DNA of 64,000 bases, taken from positions 37,513,768 through 37,577,767 of the forward strand of contig JACSVZ010000009.1 in NCBI GenBank assembly GCA_014706295.1. Direction: 5' to 3'. This DNA is from Lycocorax pyrrhopterus obiensis. Lineage: Eukaryota > Chordata > Aves > Passeriformes > Paradisaeidae. Below the pieces are notes generated by a model. The model had not been told where the DNA came from, did not search any database, and saw only the letters and a list, made by a program, of their open reading frames with translations. Of this stretch, positions 26,115 to 37,605 are shown piece after piece; position 1 is the stretch's first letter; the number at the start of each line of letters is the position of its first letter. A program made the translations under genes and the position numbers.

Positions 26115-27238
26115 GTGAGGGGCCCTTAGAAATCCTGGTCTGGAATGAGCTGAGAATATCAACTGGTCTTAATTATCAACTGATCTTATTGCTGATTTCT
26201 AAATATTAATAAACGACAGCAACAACAAAAAAATACATTAGTTGTGATCGTTTTAAATATTGTTCTCTAAAGTACTTTGGAGCAATGGTTTGATTCGTGG
26301 AATATCCTGAGTTGGAAGGGACCCACAAGGGTCATCAAAGTCCAACTCCTTGCCCTGTACAGGACAGCCCCAAGAATCCCACCCGGCGCCTGAGATCCAA
26401 TATATGTTGTTAAAATGGATATAAAACTACTAACTGCTCTTGACCTTGAAGAGCATTGTTTGCTTTTCCTTTGGTAGTCTTTATCCTCTAATAACGTGTT
26501 CTGATCAAAAATCTAAATGACAGCATTTTAAGCCCGTGTGAGTGTGTAATGAAAGAATAAATCAACTGCTTAAAACATTAAGTACTTAGAGAAGGGAATG
26601 GAAAAGATGCATTATTTGGTTGTTACTTCACTTGTATGTTCAGCCAAAAACGTACTAAGCAACCTCTACTGGCAATTCTTCTGACATCACTGTGAGCCTC
26701 AAGTTTCACTGCATTTAGGATTTGTCCCAAAAAGTGCAGCCACTGGCATTCAGTGCCCCCTCCCAGCCCTCCTCCTGTGGTGCTGGTTGTGCTGGTGCCG
26801 TCTCCACGATGCCAAGAGGCAAATGGGATTTGGGCTGACAGGAAGAAGAAGAGGCTTTTAAAGTAATTTGTTGTTTTAGCAGCTAATGATGTGATTAGTT
26901 TTATAGACCTTCTGCCAGGCTGGGTTAATGATAATATGAAATGAATAGAGGGAGAAAAAACATGACTGAATAAAATCAATAAACTGGAGCTGTTCCAGGA
27001 TAGAGAGAGAGATCTGTGTGTAATTGTCTGAGTTCATATCCAAGAGGGCAGTGCTTTGAGGGTGGAAGATCAGGCAAGTGGGAGTGTGCCATGCTGCCAC
27101 TTGGGAATTTTTCCATCTTGTGAATCCGTAAAATGCAGACATTAATGTCATACCCACTCAAAGCATTGCGCTTAATCTTTGGCTTTTCATCTCCGAAATG
27201 TCACATTTTTAACACCCACCATTTATTCCGTGTAACAG
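26115..27238 (+). other. EPC2: EPC2 intron 12
   Basis: A 1.1-kb intron with a CR1 fragment at about 26296-26400. Nothing else recognised. The acceptor is gtgtaacag. Confidence 0.85.
26296..26400 (-). mobile_element. CR1 LINE fragment
   Basis: The + strand reads gaatatcctgagttggaagg, then gacccacaagggtcatcaaa and gtccaactccttgccctgta. This is the reverse complement of a CR1 3' end, of a different subfamily from the copy at 25310 (cccacaagggtcatc rather than ccttaaagctcatc). Confidence 0.8.
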
Positions 27239-27572
27239 GAACCTCCAGAACTTTGTACTCCACCAACATGGCTTTATCATCCAGCCCAGGGATCTCAACT
27301 GTACAGCTCGTAAGGACAGTTGGCCACAGCACCACAAACCACTTAATCCCAGCCTTGTGCACGAGCAGCCCTCAGCCTCTCCCCATGAACAATTCCTGCC
27401 TGCCGAGCGCGGTGCACCTCAACAACGTCAGTGTTGTGTCTCCAGTCAATGTTCATATCAATACACGGACTTCAGCGCCCTCGCCAACAGCCTTAAAACT
27501 TGCCACAGTTGCTGCCAGCATGGACAGAGTGCCAAAGGTAACTCCCAGCAGTGCCATCAGCAGTATAGCAAG
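27239..27572 (+). CDS. EPC2: EPC2 exon 13
   Basis: Two bases complete glycine. The exon then encodes TSRTLYSTNMALSSSPGIST through VPKVTPSSAISSIA, plus two bases of arginine (about residues 672-783). It is a Ser/Thr/Val-rich part of the EPC C-terminal domain. The ALKLATVAASMDRVPKV segment is conserved. The acceptor is taacag|gaacct and the donor is gcaag|gtgagt. Confidence 0.97.
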
Positions 27573-27613
27573 GTGAGTGGGGACAGGGCTGCAGCAGCTC
27601 CCACTTGTGGTTG

Positions 27614-27870
27614 GAATCGCAGAATCGTTTGGGTTGGAATCGCCAAAATCGGAGTCCAGCCTGGGACCCATCCTCACCTCGTCAGACCAGAGCACTGAGT
27701 GCCACCTCAGCAGTGACTCCCCCACCTCCCTGGGCAGTTTCAGTGCTTGACAACCCTTTCCATGAAGAAATTCCTCCTGTGTCCCACCCAAACCTCCCGT
27801 GGTGCAGCTTCAGGCTGTGTCCTCTCCATAGTCACGCCCAAATCTGCACTAGAGGGAATCTGTTCCGCCT
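27614..27870 (-). mobile_element. CR1 LINE fragment
   Basis: The + strand has gaatcgcagaatcgtttggg followed by ttggaatcgcc. Downstream blocks (cttgacaaccctttccatga, agaaattcctcctgtgtccc) match the reverse complement of CR1 3' sequence. The left part is diverged and the right edge is uncertain. Confidence 0.7.
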
Positions 27871-28246
27871 CTAAGAGGCTGCTCAGCACCTTCAGCCTCC
27901 CAGGAACACCCTCAGCACCTTCAGCGTGGCCATGGCAAACCACAAGAGCTCATTTTGCAAATTAACCCCTCAAATAATGTGCACTGCCTTTAGGCACCAG
28001 TAGTTTTGGTCAACTTCTGTTTGAATTTTAGCCATTTCATTTGTCCCTTTTCATGCAGCATTTTCAGGTAGATTCTGTCAAACTCTCCTCACGTTCCCTC
28101 TAAATCATTGTGTACCAATATTGGAAGGTACAGGCTGGCACACATATTTTTATATTTACACATGGATATATGTGTTACATATTTATGTAAAACACAAACC
28201 AGAAAGGTGACAGCCTGCATCTTACATGCAAAATCATAATTCATAA

Positions 28247-28312
28247 TTGTTTAGGTTGGAAAAGACCTTTAAGGTCATCAAGTCCTACCTTTAAGATATT
28301 TATTCATTGAAC
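28247..28312 (-). mobile_element. CR1 LINE 3' tail fragment
   Basis: The string gtttaggttggaaaagacct followed by ttaaggtcatcaagtcc is the reversed CR1 3' end. Only about 65 bp remain. Confidence 0.75.
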
Positions 28313-28864
28313 AGCACTGTTATTTCAGGATACTTAGATGATGTTTCATAGGAGTGGCAGCAGCTTTGCAGTTGGCAGATTTTTCTGAAAAGGGCAATAT
28401 TTGGGCTTTGTTTGAAGTCTCTGCTGGATTATATGATCTTCAAAAAACAAAGTCATGTTTGTGATTTGGAGAAGTAAAAAACGGGTATTAATAAATGAGT
28501 AAAAAATTAGTGCTAAAGCAGAATGGAGGGGGAATTACAACAACACTTGGTGCATTAACAGAATAACTGATAGTGAGTTACAATATCTTGACTTTGTTCC
28601 TTCAGGAGAGCTTTTAGTAATTTTATCCATAATTTAGGCTGGAAATGGACAGTTAAATGCAGTAATCTTGCAGAAGGGACTGCACTGTTGAGTTACTGCA
28701 CTTGTTGAGTGCCAGTATTTACTTTTAAATAATGTTTGCAGTGTGTTATTAAGATTTCTCCCTGGTCCAGCTGACAGCTGTGTGAAAACACAAAAGAAAT
28801 GACTAAAACTGTGTGAGGGAATGTCCTGTTGTGGCTGTAACCGTGGGATCTGCTTCCCTTGCAG

Positions 28865-28937
28865 AGAGAACCATGAACCAGAGCGCCTGGGCTTGAACGG
28901 CATCGCGGAGACCACAGTGGCCATGGAAGTGACATAA
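28865..28937 (+). CDS. EPC2: EPC2 exon 14, C-terminus and stop
   Basis: One base completes arginine. The exon then encodes ENHEPERLGLNG and IAETTVAMEVT, followed by the stop TAA at 28935-28937. The ENHE...VAMEVT tail is shared by EPC1 and EPC2. The thirteen exons here total 2268 nt (755 codons plus stop). With about 51 upstream residues the protein would be about 806 aa, against 807 for human EPC2 as I recall. No frameshift or early stop is seen. Confidence 0.97.
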
Positions 28938-29335
28938 CCTCCAGGCAGTGTCCCCAGCTGTGCTCATGGTGTGCTCCTTTCTGTTCCAACTGAATGCAAA
29001 CACAGCACTCTGTGGATCACAGAGAACTCAGCTAGACCTGAATGGACTCCAATTATATCGTGTATTAAGTCGATATATAATGTAAATTTTGTAAAATTGG
29101 GAAAATCACTACCTTGTAAAATAGTTTATTTGTATCATCAATATTATTTCTGTTACTTGAATAGTAGATATTCATCATCATGCTTTTGCACTTGAATTTG
29201 CAACTGAATGGATTAAAAAATAATTCTTTAATGGGATCATGAGCATGACATGGGATCCTGCATCACTTGTTTAAACTATTTATTTTGCCATGTTTACATT
29301 TTGTATCTTGTACAAATAAATGCAACTTTGTGTCT
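28938..29335 (+). other. EPC2: EPC2 3' UTR
   Basis: About 400 bp of AT-rich sequence from the stop to the region just after the AATAAA at 29315-29320. Longer 3' UTR forms are possible. Further AATAAA hexamers follow (29654-29659 and near 30129-30135), but no transcript evidence is available here. Confidence 0.75.
29315..29320 (+). terminator. EPC2: EPC2 polyadenylation signal AATAAA
   Basis: A canonical AATAAA preceded by ttgtatcttgtac and followed after about 15 bp by tgtctaaaaa, a plausible cleavage zone. It is the first canonical hexamer after the stop codon. Confidence 0.8.
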
Positions 29336-32300
29336 AAAAAAAAAAGTTAAAGATTCATAGCTAGGAAACAAAATTCTTGTAATTTTTTTCTAAAGGAAAT
29401 GTAAAGTTTTCACTTGGTTCATTTTGTTTCACAATTTGACTAGATGGACTTTTTGGTAAATACTTTAGTGGCATTTCACTGTCAAATATGAAGTTCAAGG
29501 CAAAATAGTATTTTCTATTACTGTGCAGGGGAAAGGGATGGATCGATACATGCAAATTTAATGTAGTAACTCACTTTTCCATATATTTTGAATGTATATT
29601 TCTATTTATAATACCAGTTTATAAAAAATAATTACACAGGAGAGGAAAAAAAAAATAAACTGACTAGGAAAATTATGCATCTGGCACATGTCCAATTGTG
29701 CAGATCAGAGAAAATTTTCACCTTGATGCCATTTTATCCGAAGACTGCGTATTTTAACCGGCTTTCAAACTTGTACCACACCACATAAAGGATATTTTAC
29801 CAGGTATGTATTGCATTCTATATCATTGCAATAATTCATTATTGGATGTCTAGCTATCGAGCCATCCCAGGTGGTGGGGGGGGAGGGAGGGTTGTGGCAA
29901 GATTGTCTTTTCAATTTTGGAGAGTTTTCCTGTGGCTACAAGGCAAGTAACGGGTTGGAAAAAGTCTGACTGTAAGCGTTGGACACCTTCGTAGTGTAGT
30001 GTTTTAGTGACTTTTTTTATACGGTTCTTGTACATTAGATACGTGTAGTGGTGTTTCCGAATGTTTGTTTATGCACTAGTTCAGACAACTTTCCCTGTTA
30101 CTTGTTCTTGATAAGTGAAAACTGCAGGGAAATAAAAATACATATCAAAACCTGGCCATGGTGCATATGTGGTTATTTCACAGTGTGCAAGCAGGGACGG
30201 CAGGAGTTCTGGGAGCTCTGGTGGCTTTGATCCCAGCATATGCACTTATTTCCGGAATGCTGCAGATTATGGGATAATTCTGTGGTAGGGGAGGGACGGG
30301 CAGGGAGCTGAGACCTGGGAAAACGGGGAATGAGAGTTTCTTGCCCTGCCAAGGAAATGGGGTGAATCATTTCTGCTGTTTTCTTCTCCACCTTTGGATG
30401 TTTCTGTATTGCAAATCCCACCAGCACTGAGGTGGGAACCTGGAGCTGTTGTTTAGTCCTGACCCACCCTCCCAGGAAAGTCAAGGTATGCTTTGCCTGT
30501 GTCATGCAGTCAGTGTGTTTTCCTTCTTAGCTTTCTGTATAAAGAACTATTTTTAATCCAGGCTGTGTTTAAACCTGCTTTGTCTTACGTCGTGTGCGTT
30601 AACAGTCCTGGCAGCTAAAAACACTTGCAGAGCTTTAAATCCTGGGAGCTCGTCACAAGCTCAGATGTCTAAAATTACCTGGTTTTTGCTTAACTGGTAC
30701 TCTGTTTTTTTTATTCCATATGATGTCTGCAGGGAGAGGTGAGGATAGATTATTCCTGCTGGGAATAGAGGAGCTCACGGCGCTGCCTTGGTCAGGTGAG
30801 GGGTGGTGGCAGCTTCGGGGGGCACCTGTGGCTGCACTGTGCCTTCACTGGGATTGCTGCTCCTGAAAATTCCTCTTTGGGATCTTTCCGGGCTTTCTGT
30901 AGAGCTGAGCTCATTTCAGGGAATGACTGATAGTCTGAAGTGTAAATGAAATTTTTTTTGAAAGAATTGTTGAAAATCTGAGTCTGTAAAAGAAAAAAAA
31001 TTATTCTCCTTGATATCTAGAAATAACCTTGCTTCACTACCATCCCCAAAACCCTTTGGAGGCTTAATGAAAATGGGAAGTAATTTCCTCTGCAGATTGA
31101 AAGCTGTACACTTAGCATGGACTCTTCTCACTACAAAGATCATTTTCAGTGGATCATTTTCAGGGAAAATTGGCCAGAAGATGTCTCTAAGATTGCTGTG
31201 TATCTCTGATTTCGTGTAGTCTAATCCTCATCTAATTACTTAAAAAACCTTTAGCTGGAGCTTCGAACTTTTAATGGATTCTGGGGAAATGTGAGGTGCA
31301 GAGAAGGATTCCATAAACTCCCAAGGCTCTGATGCTAAGTGCCGGATGTGGAATGGGTTTTGTTTAAAGGATTGGTGGTGCTGAAACCTCCTGTGAAGCA
31401 GAACTGGAAGAGTCATTGCTGAATTTCTGTGTGCCTCAAGTGCAGGAAAAAGCGAGTGGTGGATGATGCTGCAGGCCATGGAAATCTTCATTAAAAAGAT
31501 GAAAAAAAGAAAGAAAAGGGAGGGACTATTGCTATAAAATTCTTTGTTCTGATCCCAGCTGGGAATGCCACTGACTGAGGTGGTTTTGTGCTGTTTAAAC
31601 ATGTTGAGGATATGACATTGTTCAATTTTAATTCCCTTCTTTGTGCATCTCTGCAGAGGGATTGGCATAGGGATTTCTGTTCTGTCGTGTATTGGGAATT
31701 CATTCAGGTGAGATTGTGGAATCCTGGTTTGTCTACAGCAGTTTCTCCTGGACTTCATGTCATGTGCAGAGTTTTAAATGTCAGGTACTAGAAAATGCTG
31801 GTTCTTTCTCTAATAAGATTTATCTATTTATTTATGGACTGACTGGAGTTTGGTGTGTGTTTAATTGTCATCCCAACAGGCTCCCTGGATTTGAGAGAAA
31901 CAGTTTCAAAGCTCACTTCCATGTTTCTGCTGCTCTCAGGGTTTGCAACTTTCAGACTTTAATGGGAAAGACTGGGAATAACCTCTGTAAATTAAAGCAA
32001 GCAAACTGCTGCTTGGGAAAGAAGGAAGATGAGGGAGAGGGAATTTTTCCTGAGGAAGCTGGGTGAGCTGTGAAGATCCAAGTGTTCCCATCTGAAGGAA
32101 GGCACGTGGAAGATCATTACTGCTGCTCCAAGCAGCTCGTTACGTGGGAAACATGGGATGTGCTCCTGGCAGGACCCCAGCGGCGGTGCCTGGAGTGAGG
32201 GGATGTGGAGAGCCCTGCACTGCCTGGGTGGTGCCGTCCTGCTGCAGTGACAGGACCCAAAATGCCATTCCCTTGTGAGAGCTGACCTGAACATTTGCTT

Positions 32301-32610
32301 CTGAAGTGCCTTTCAGGAGGAAAGGGGAGTTTCAAGATGCATTCCCTGTTTTCTCGGTGACTCATTTCCTAGTCACCTACTCTAAATGCAATCTCATCCT
32401 TTGGATGGTTTTTAGTGGTATGATCTCCAAAAATTAATGAGCACACATGTAAGCTAAATTCTGCTGTGAGTTTAACTCATTTAATCCATCTGGATTGTCA
32501 CCCAGTAACTCCAGTTTAAATAAAAATAAATTAATGTAGCTGGAAGAGGACTAAAATCTGAAAACTAATGGGGAGTAACATTGGAGGAAACCAAATCACT
32601 TTTGGAGTCT

Positions 32611-32790
32611 CTGAATCCCAGAATGGTTTGTGTTAGAAGGGACCTTAAAACTCACCTCTGCCATGGCAGGGACAGTTCCCACTGTCCCAGGCTGCTCCAA
32701 GCCCCGTCCAGCCTGGCCTTCCAGGGATCCAGGGGCAGCCACAGCTTCTCTGGGCACCCTGTGCCAGGGCCTGCCCACCGTCCCAGCCTT
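32611..32790 (-). mobile_element. CR1 LINE fragment
   Basis: The + strand reads aatcccagaatggtttgtgt and tagaagggaccttaaaact, then runs through gccatggcagggac, ccactgtcccaggctgctcc and ctgtgccagggcctgcccac. It is a reverse-oriented, 5'-truncated CR1 of the same GC-rich type as the copies at 25310 and 53336. Confidence 0.88.
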
Positions 32791-33019
32791 ACAAATTTGC
32801 TGAGGTTAAGATTGTTTCCATGACTAAGAACAGTAAAATCTGTTTAGTCCAGCCTAACTTCAATCCATGGGACCTTGGTTTAACTCCAACACAAGGGGAA
32901 CTAACCAGGAAGGATAATGGAGAAGGATCAGAGCAAGGAGCAAAGGAAGGAGGGAGGCAATAACTGAGGCAGATAACAGAGAATCTGTAACAGATAAATC
33001 AGCCTCAATCTTTTTGTCT

Positions 33020-33720
33020 GGTGGGAGAGCGCAACCTCTGCCTGCCCACACTCCATCCCTGTGCTATCACACCCTGGCGAGACGTTATCAATTTGGGAAC
33101 GTCGGTACGAATCACCGCGCTGTGCCTGACGAGTGTGGGGCTCCCCCGGGGAGCGCAGGAGCAGCCGACGGAGCGGAACGGCAGCGAGTGACCCGGGCAG
33201 AGCTCAGCCGCTCTCCCACCCTCGGCAGCAGCTCGGGCTCATCTGTGACACCGCAAACGCTGCCGGGTGTCCCCCCGTGCTGCCTCTCCCCGGTTGTCCC
33301 CCCGTTCTGCCGCTCCCGGGTGTCCCTCCGTGCTGCCGCTCCCGGGTGTGTCCCCCAGTGCTGCCTCTCCCCGGTGTCCCCCCGTTCTGCCGCTGCCCGG
33401 TGTCCCCCCGTGCTCCCACCCTCGGCAGCAGCTCGGGCTCATCTGTGACACCGCAAACGCTGCCGTGTCCCCCCCAGTGCTGCCGCTCCCCCGATGTTCC
33501 CCCCGTGCTGCCGCTGCCCGGGGCCGCGCTGGTGGCCGCTGCCTGGGAGCCGCTGCCTGGGAGCCGCTGCAGCCGCAGCCTGTGCCAGCGGGGCTCCCGA
33601 TGCTTCAGCGCCCCTTCCCGAATTAATGAGCCCTGCCCTGGGGACCAGGGATGCCGAAAATAGCGGCGTCCCCCATCCTCCTGATGCTGATCCGACTCGA
33701 CTCCGCGTGGGGGGTTTAAA
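33020..33720. promoter_or_regulatory. Orphan CpG-rich block (candidate)
   Basis: GC- and CpG-dense sequence (for example gacgttatcaatttgggaac then gtcggtacgaatcaccgcgc) about 3.6 kb upstream of the KIF5C start. It has CpG-island composition, but no gene is recognised in it. It could be an unannotated noncoding promoter, a distal KIF5C promoter, or only GC-rich repeat DNA. Function is not shown. Confidence 0.4.
33213..33535. repeat. C-rich minisatellite with an exact 53-bp duplication at 200-bp offset
   Basis: The 53-bp block at 33213-33265 (begins ctcccaccctcggcagcag) recurs at 33413-33465 with no mismatch by eye. Between and after the copies lie about eight degenerate units of roughly 16 or 32 bp, of the form gtgtccccccgtgctgcc plus gctcccggg. 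The tract is CpG-rich and C-rich on +. Confidence 0.85.
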
Positions 33721-36700
33721 TCCCCGCTGTAAGTGACACCAGAAGATGGCATCAGCTGCCTGCGATGCTCCTTAACTCTTTCTGCATCTCCACGGAGCCT
33801 TTGTGGTTTGGGATTGGGTATTTTTTAGCCTATTCGGTATTTTTATGGTTGCTTCATAACTTCCTATAACGTAAAGACAACATTTTTTTTTTCCAAGTTA
33901 CAGCCCTTTTATTTAGGTGATTTATTAACCCAAATGAAAAGCTGGTAACTTGGTAAAAATATTTTGTGTACTCAATAATGAACTGAAACGTTTTGCTGTT
34001 TTATACAGTGGTAAAATCGATTTATTTATTTTGGGCAACCCCCTTTTTTATAGGTGGGTTAACACGAAATCTATGACTGTGCATGACGTGAATAATTTAT
34101 GTGGAGATTGAGATTTCTGTGTGTACTTAACATACATTTTTTAAAGTAAGCATATATCGAAGTGTCTTGCAAATCAGAAACAATTCCTGCCAGCACAGCC
34201 CAAGCACTTTCTCATGGAGCATCTTTGGAGTGCCAGGGCCCCATTTCCACATCCAAATTTCTGTGGAGGTGTGAGAAAGGAACCACTGTGACCCCGATCC
34301 CAAAGAAATCCTGACCTGTGTGATCCAAGGAGATGCTGGGTCTGGGATAATCGCCCCGGGAGTGTCACTTGTGCCAATCCTGGACATTTTGCTGCGGAAT
34401 TTTTCCCCTGCCTGGCCCAAAGTTCCTGTAGCCCAGTCCCTCCTGAGCTGGGGATGTGTCTCCGTGCCTTTGGTGATCCCTGGGGATGCAGATTAGATTA
34501 TTTCTGACCCTCAGTTCCTCCTGGCTGCCTTCTCAGCACTTTCCAGCCCATTTTTGCCTGTTCTCCAGCCTGCCTTTATTTATTTTTATTCCTGCTAAAC
34601 ACTTTTATCCTCTGCCTTTGCAAACATTCCCCGGTGCACTCGCAGTGTCTCCTGGTGTCTGTGGGACATTAACTACGGGTGACATTTAAAACTGCCTTTT
34701 GTCACGGGGATCCCACCCCTTCTGGTTCCTCCTGGGAGAAATCCTGCAGCACCCCTTTCCCCGGAGCCACATCTGAGCACTGATGACACCAACATATCAA
34801 ATTTCCTGCCTCTGGCCACTGCTGAGCCGCCGGGATCAATGGGATGTGCATTAAAGGCGCTCTCCCTGCTGACATCCCGCGCCCCTGGCCAGCACTGGTG
34901 TCTGCTCCTCGCACGGAATTGTTCAGCACAGCAGAAATTCAACCTTGCTGCGTTCTCCTGCAGCTCCCTCCCAGCTCCAAGGCCCATTCGTGGAGCCCAG
35001 AAGCGAGGGAAGGAAGCAGTGGGCTCTGTGCACAGGAGATGCTGAAATGTTCCCTCATTTCTGTGGGATCACCTCTGTCAGAATCCCTGTCCTGCTGTGC
35101 TTCAGGTCCTGTCCTCTCCTTGGTTTTCCTGCAGCCTCAACACCTCGGCTGTGCAGGAGGCTCCCTGCAGAGGACTGGGATCTCGTCATTCCTTTATGAT
35201 CCCAGTCCTTGAGGAGGGGATTTGTTACTCCTTTTGGAGAGCTCTGGTAGCTTGGGATGTTTAGTGAAGTGAGGAAAAACCAGAACTCACTGTCAAACCG
35301 TATCTGATCTGCCAGGGTGAGCTAAAATGGGGAGCTGCAGAACTTGCTGGGAAAGTGGGAAAAGGAGACAACATCCAGGTTCTCTTAGTTTTACTTCCAT
35401 GGTGCTGAGAGGAAGAGAATTTTCCTGTGTTCAGGTGTAAGTAAGCTCAGAAAAATGTGACTCTGCGTGGATTTCTTGTAAGTGCCCAGCTGAAAAATGG
35501 CATTTTTTACTGAGAAGTGAAAGAAATGAATTAAGGTGGCAGGAGCGAAGTATTTAAGCTCTGCTTTTCTGTATCTTCATGTTTTTATAAAGCAGGTTCC
35601 CACCAAGCTGTCCCTCACACCTTCAGGCACCCGGCCCAGCCTGGGAGCAGCTCACAGACCCGAGGAGGTGCTGATCACTCCGAATCTGCCTGGAAATGAA
35701 TGTTCCTACCAGGCTGCCTCACCTAATCCAGCAATAAGCAGTAAAAATAGCAGCTGGGTGACAATACAGAATTGTCTGCGCTCCAGACAATGTCACATTG
35801 TTTGTGACAAAACTGCTGGGAAAAGATGGCTCTCTGCGTTCTTCCTGATGGCAGATTGTACCTGCTCCGAGAGAAAAACCGAGTTGTGCTTATCTCACTC
35901 CAAAATGAGCTCTCGATAATGGAGGAGAATGAGGATTAATTCATCCAAAAGGGTTGTCTTTTATGACTAAGCCCCTACTTGTCATGACTAACAAATTTGC
36001 TATTCAGGGTAAAAGCTTGAAACATAAGAGAAATAAAAGGGATAATTGGTAATCCACGGGAATAAATCCCATTATGTAATAATGTCTTATCACATGCTGC
36101 ACATTGCTAACTCTCCCCCATGGAATTGCTTTCAAGAAGGGTGTGAGAGGCTTTGCAGCCAGGCTGCTCCTCACATCCGCCTCAGGTAAGGACTGGAAAA
36201 AAAGGAGATTTCCATCAAAATGCTGGAGCGTTGTCCACCCTCATCTTCATTGTGTAGCTGAGGCTAATTGAATAAAACTCTGGTGGAAATCAGGATCAGG
36301 AGTTGCTGGGGCCTGGGCCACGTCTGCAGCTTCCCAAAAGACATCAATGGTGTTTGGATTCTTCTTCAAGCAGGAGATTCTCGTAGGGAGAAAATGATGG
36401 AGGAGGAGGAGGAGACTTCCTCCATGGTATTTTAGACTGTTTCAAGTCATGTGAATGCAGGGAAATAAATGAGCCAGGAGGGAGAGTTGCAGGTGATTTT
36501 AGCAAGAAAGGAAGGAGCATTTTTAGGGCAGGAGGACGAGGACAGCACCCCTGATGAGGAGGAGCAGGCTCCAGACACTGCTTTTCCCAGATGCTGATTC
36601 ACCGGCTGCATCCTTACAAAACTTCTTGTAAATTGAGCAAGGTCAAAGCGCTGCCCAGAGGCACCATTGCTTCTGCTTTTCCTCCCGGGAATGAGACATG

Positions 36701-36791
36701 GAGTGATATTCCAGAAAGAAATATCCTTTAACCTGGTTATAGATCCGGCTTGTGCCAGAGGCAAAGGGGGAGGATGCTGAGGGGGGCTTTG

Positions 36792-37108
36792 TTGGAGCAA
36801 ACCCAGAGGAAAACCACAAAGCTGCTATGGGAACTAGAGCACGTTCCCTATGGAGACAGGCTGGGAATGTCGGAGGAGAAGGTTGTGTGGGGAGTCCGTA
36901 GCAGGTTTCCAGTGTCTGGAAGAAGCTGGAGAGGGACTCTTCATGGGGAAGTGGAGTGATAGGGAAATTTAGTTTAGATAGATAGGAGAAATCCTTCCCT
37001 GGGAGGGTGGGCAGGCCCTGGCACAGGGTGCCCAGAGCAGCTGTGGCTGCCCCTGGATCCCTGCAAGTGCCCAAGGCCAGGCTGGATGGGGCTCGGAGCA
37101 CGCTGAGA
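36792..37108 (+). mobile_element. CR1 LINE fragment abutting the KIF5C CpG island
   Basis: Sense-strand CR1 starting near ttggagcaaacccagaggaa, continuing through ggagagggactcttcatggg, the gaaatccttccctgggaggg block and tggcacagggtgcccagagc, and ending at ggctggatggggctcggagc. It stops short of the normal CR1 3' end, so both ends are missing. The GC-rich KIF5C promoter begins directly after it. Confidence 0.88.
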
Positions 37109-37349
37109 CAGCAGAAGGTGCGGGGCTGGCGGCACCGGACGCTCTTTGGGGCCGCTTCCCCCCCGCCCTCCGCGATGCTGCGGGGGGAGGTGCCCGCGGT
37201 GCCCGCGCAGCCGCGCCCGAGCGGGGCCGGTCCGGGGCGTGTCCGCGGGCTCGGAGCGGCTGCGAGGGCTCCCGGCCCCGCCCGCCCGGCGGCCCCAGCC
37301 CCGCTGCTGCCGCACCTGCCCCGCGCAGCCCCGGCGCCCGCCCGCCGCC

Positions 37350-37475
37350 ATGGCGGACCCCGCCGAGTGCAGCATCAAGGTGATGTGCCGCTTCCGGCCC
37401 CTCAACGAGGCCGAGATCCTGCGCGGCGACAAATTCATCCCCAAATTCAAGGGCGACGAGACCGTGGTCATCGGG
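37350..37475 (+). CDS. KIF5C: KIF5C exon 1, kinesin-1 heavy chain N-terminus
   Basis: KIF5C is a plus-end-directed microtubule motor of the kinesin-1 family, mainly neuronal, which carries vesicles, mitochondria and RNA granules along axons and dendrites (family knowledge). This exon encodes residues 1-42, [20 protein letters not shown] through KGDETVVIG, the first strand of the motor domain. I chose the ATG at 37350 because it starts the conserved MAD N-terminus and sits in a near-ideal context, GCCGCCATGG. The donor is atcggg|gtgagt, and the exon ends in phase 0. Residues [17 protein letters not shown] point to KIF5C; KIF5B, as I recall it, has SEVNRGDKYIAKFQGED. The P-loop is not in this window. 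Confidence 0.98.
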
Positions 37476-37484
37476 GTGAGTCTG

Positions 37485-37522
<38 letters not shown>
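37485..37522. repeat. Heptamer microsatellite (GCATCCC)n next to the exon-1 donor
   Basis: Five tandem heptamers start about 10 bp after the KIF5C exon-1 donor. On the minus strand they read GGGATGC repeats, which satisfies the classic G-quadruplex pattern of four GGG runs with 4-base loops. Confidence 0.9.
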
Positions 37523-37523
<1 letters not shown>

Positions 37524-37544
37524 CGCCGGCCCGCGCGGGTGGGG

Positions 37545-37605
37545 CGAGCATCCCTCGGCGCGGGGCGAGCGTCCCTGCTCTCGGGGCGAGCATCCCTCCC
37601 CGCGG
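37545..37605. repeat. GC-rich three-copy repeat, about 22-bp unit
   Basis: Three copies of a ggggcgagcatccctc-like unit (ggcgagcatccctcggcg, gggcgagcgtccctgctct, gggcgagcatccctccccg) in KIF5C intron 1, just after the heptamer array. Confidence 0.75.

Larger units (their letters stand above)
27573..28864 (+). other. EPC2: EPC2 intron 13
   Basis: A 1.3-kb last intron with two reverse-oriented CR1 fragments (about 27614-27870 and 28247-28312). No gene recognised. The acceptor is cccttgcag. Confidence 0.85.
29336..36791. other. EPC2-KIF5C intergenic region
   Basis: About 7.5 kb with no recognisable coding gene. Contents: a G-rich stretch at about 29870-29890, a CR1 fragment at 32611-32790, a CpG- and GC-rich block with tandem repeats at about 33020-33720, and otherwise mixed AT-rich sequence. 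Both flanking genes point right, so this contains the EPC2 termination region and the distal upstream region of KIF5C. Confidence 0.75.

Noticed and set aside
33133..33752. Open frames of 144-182 codons in the GC-rich block
   Set aside because: Produced by the C-rich minisatellite. No domain, and competing frames overlap on both strands.
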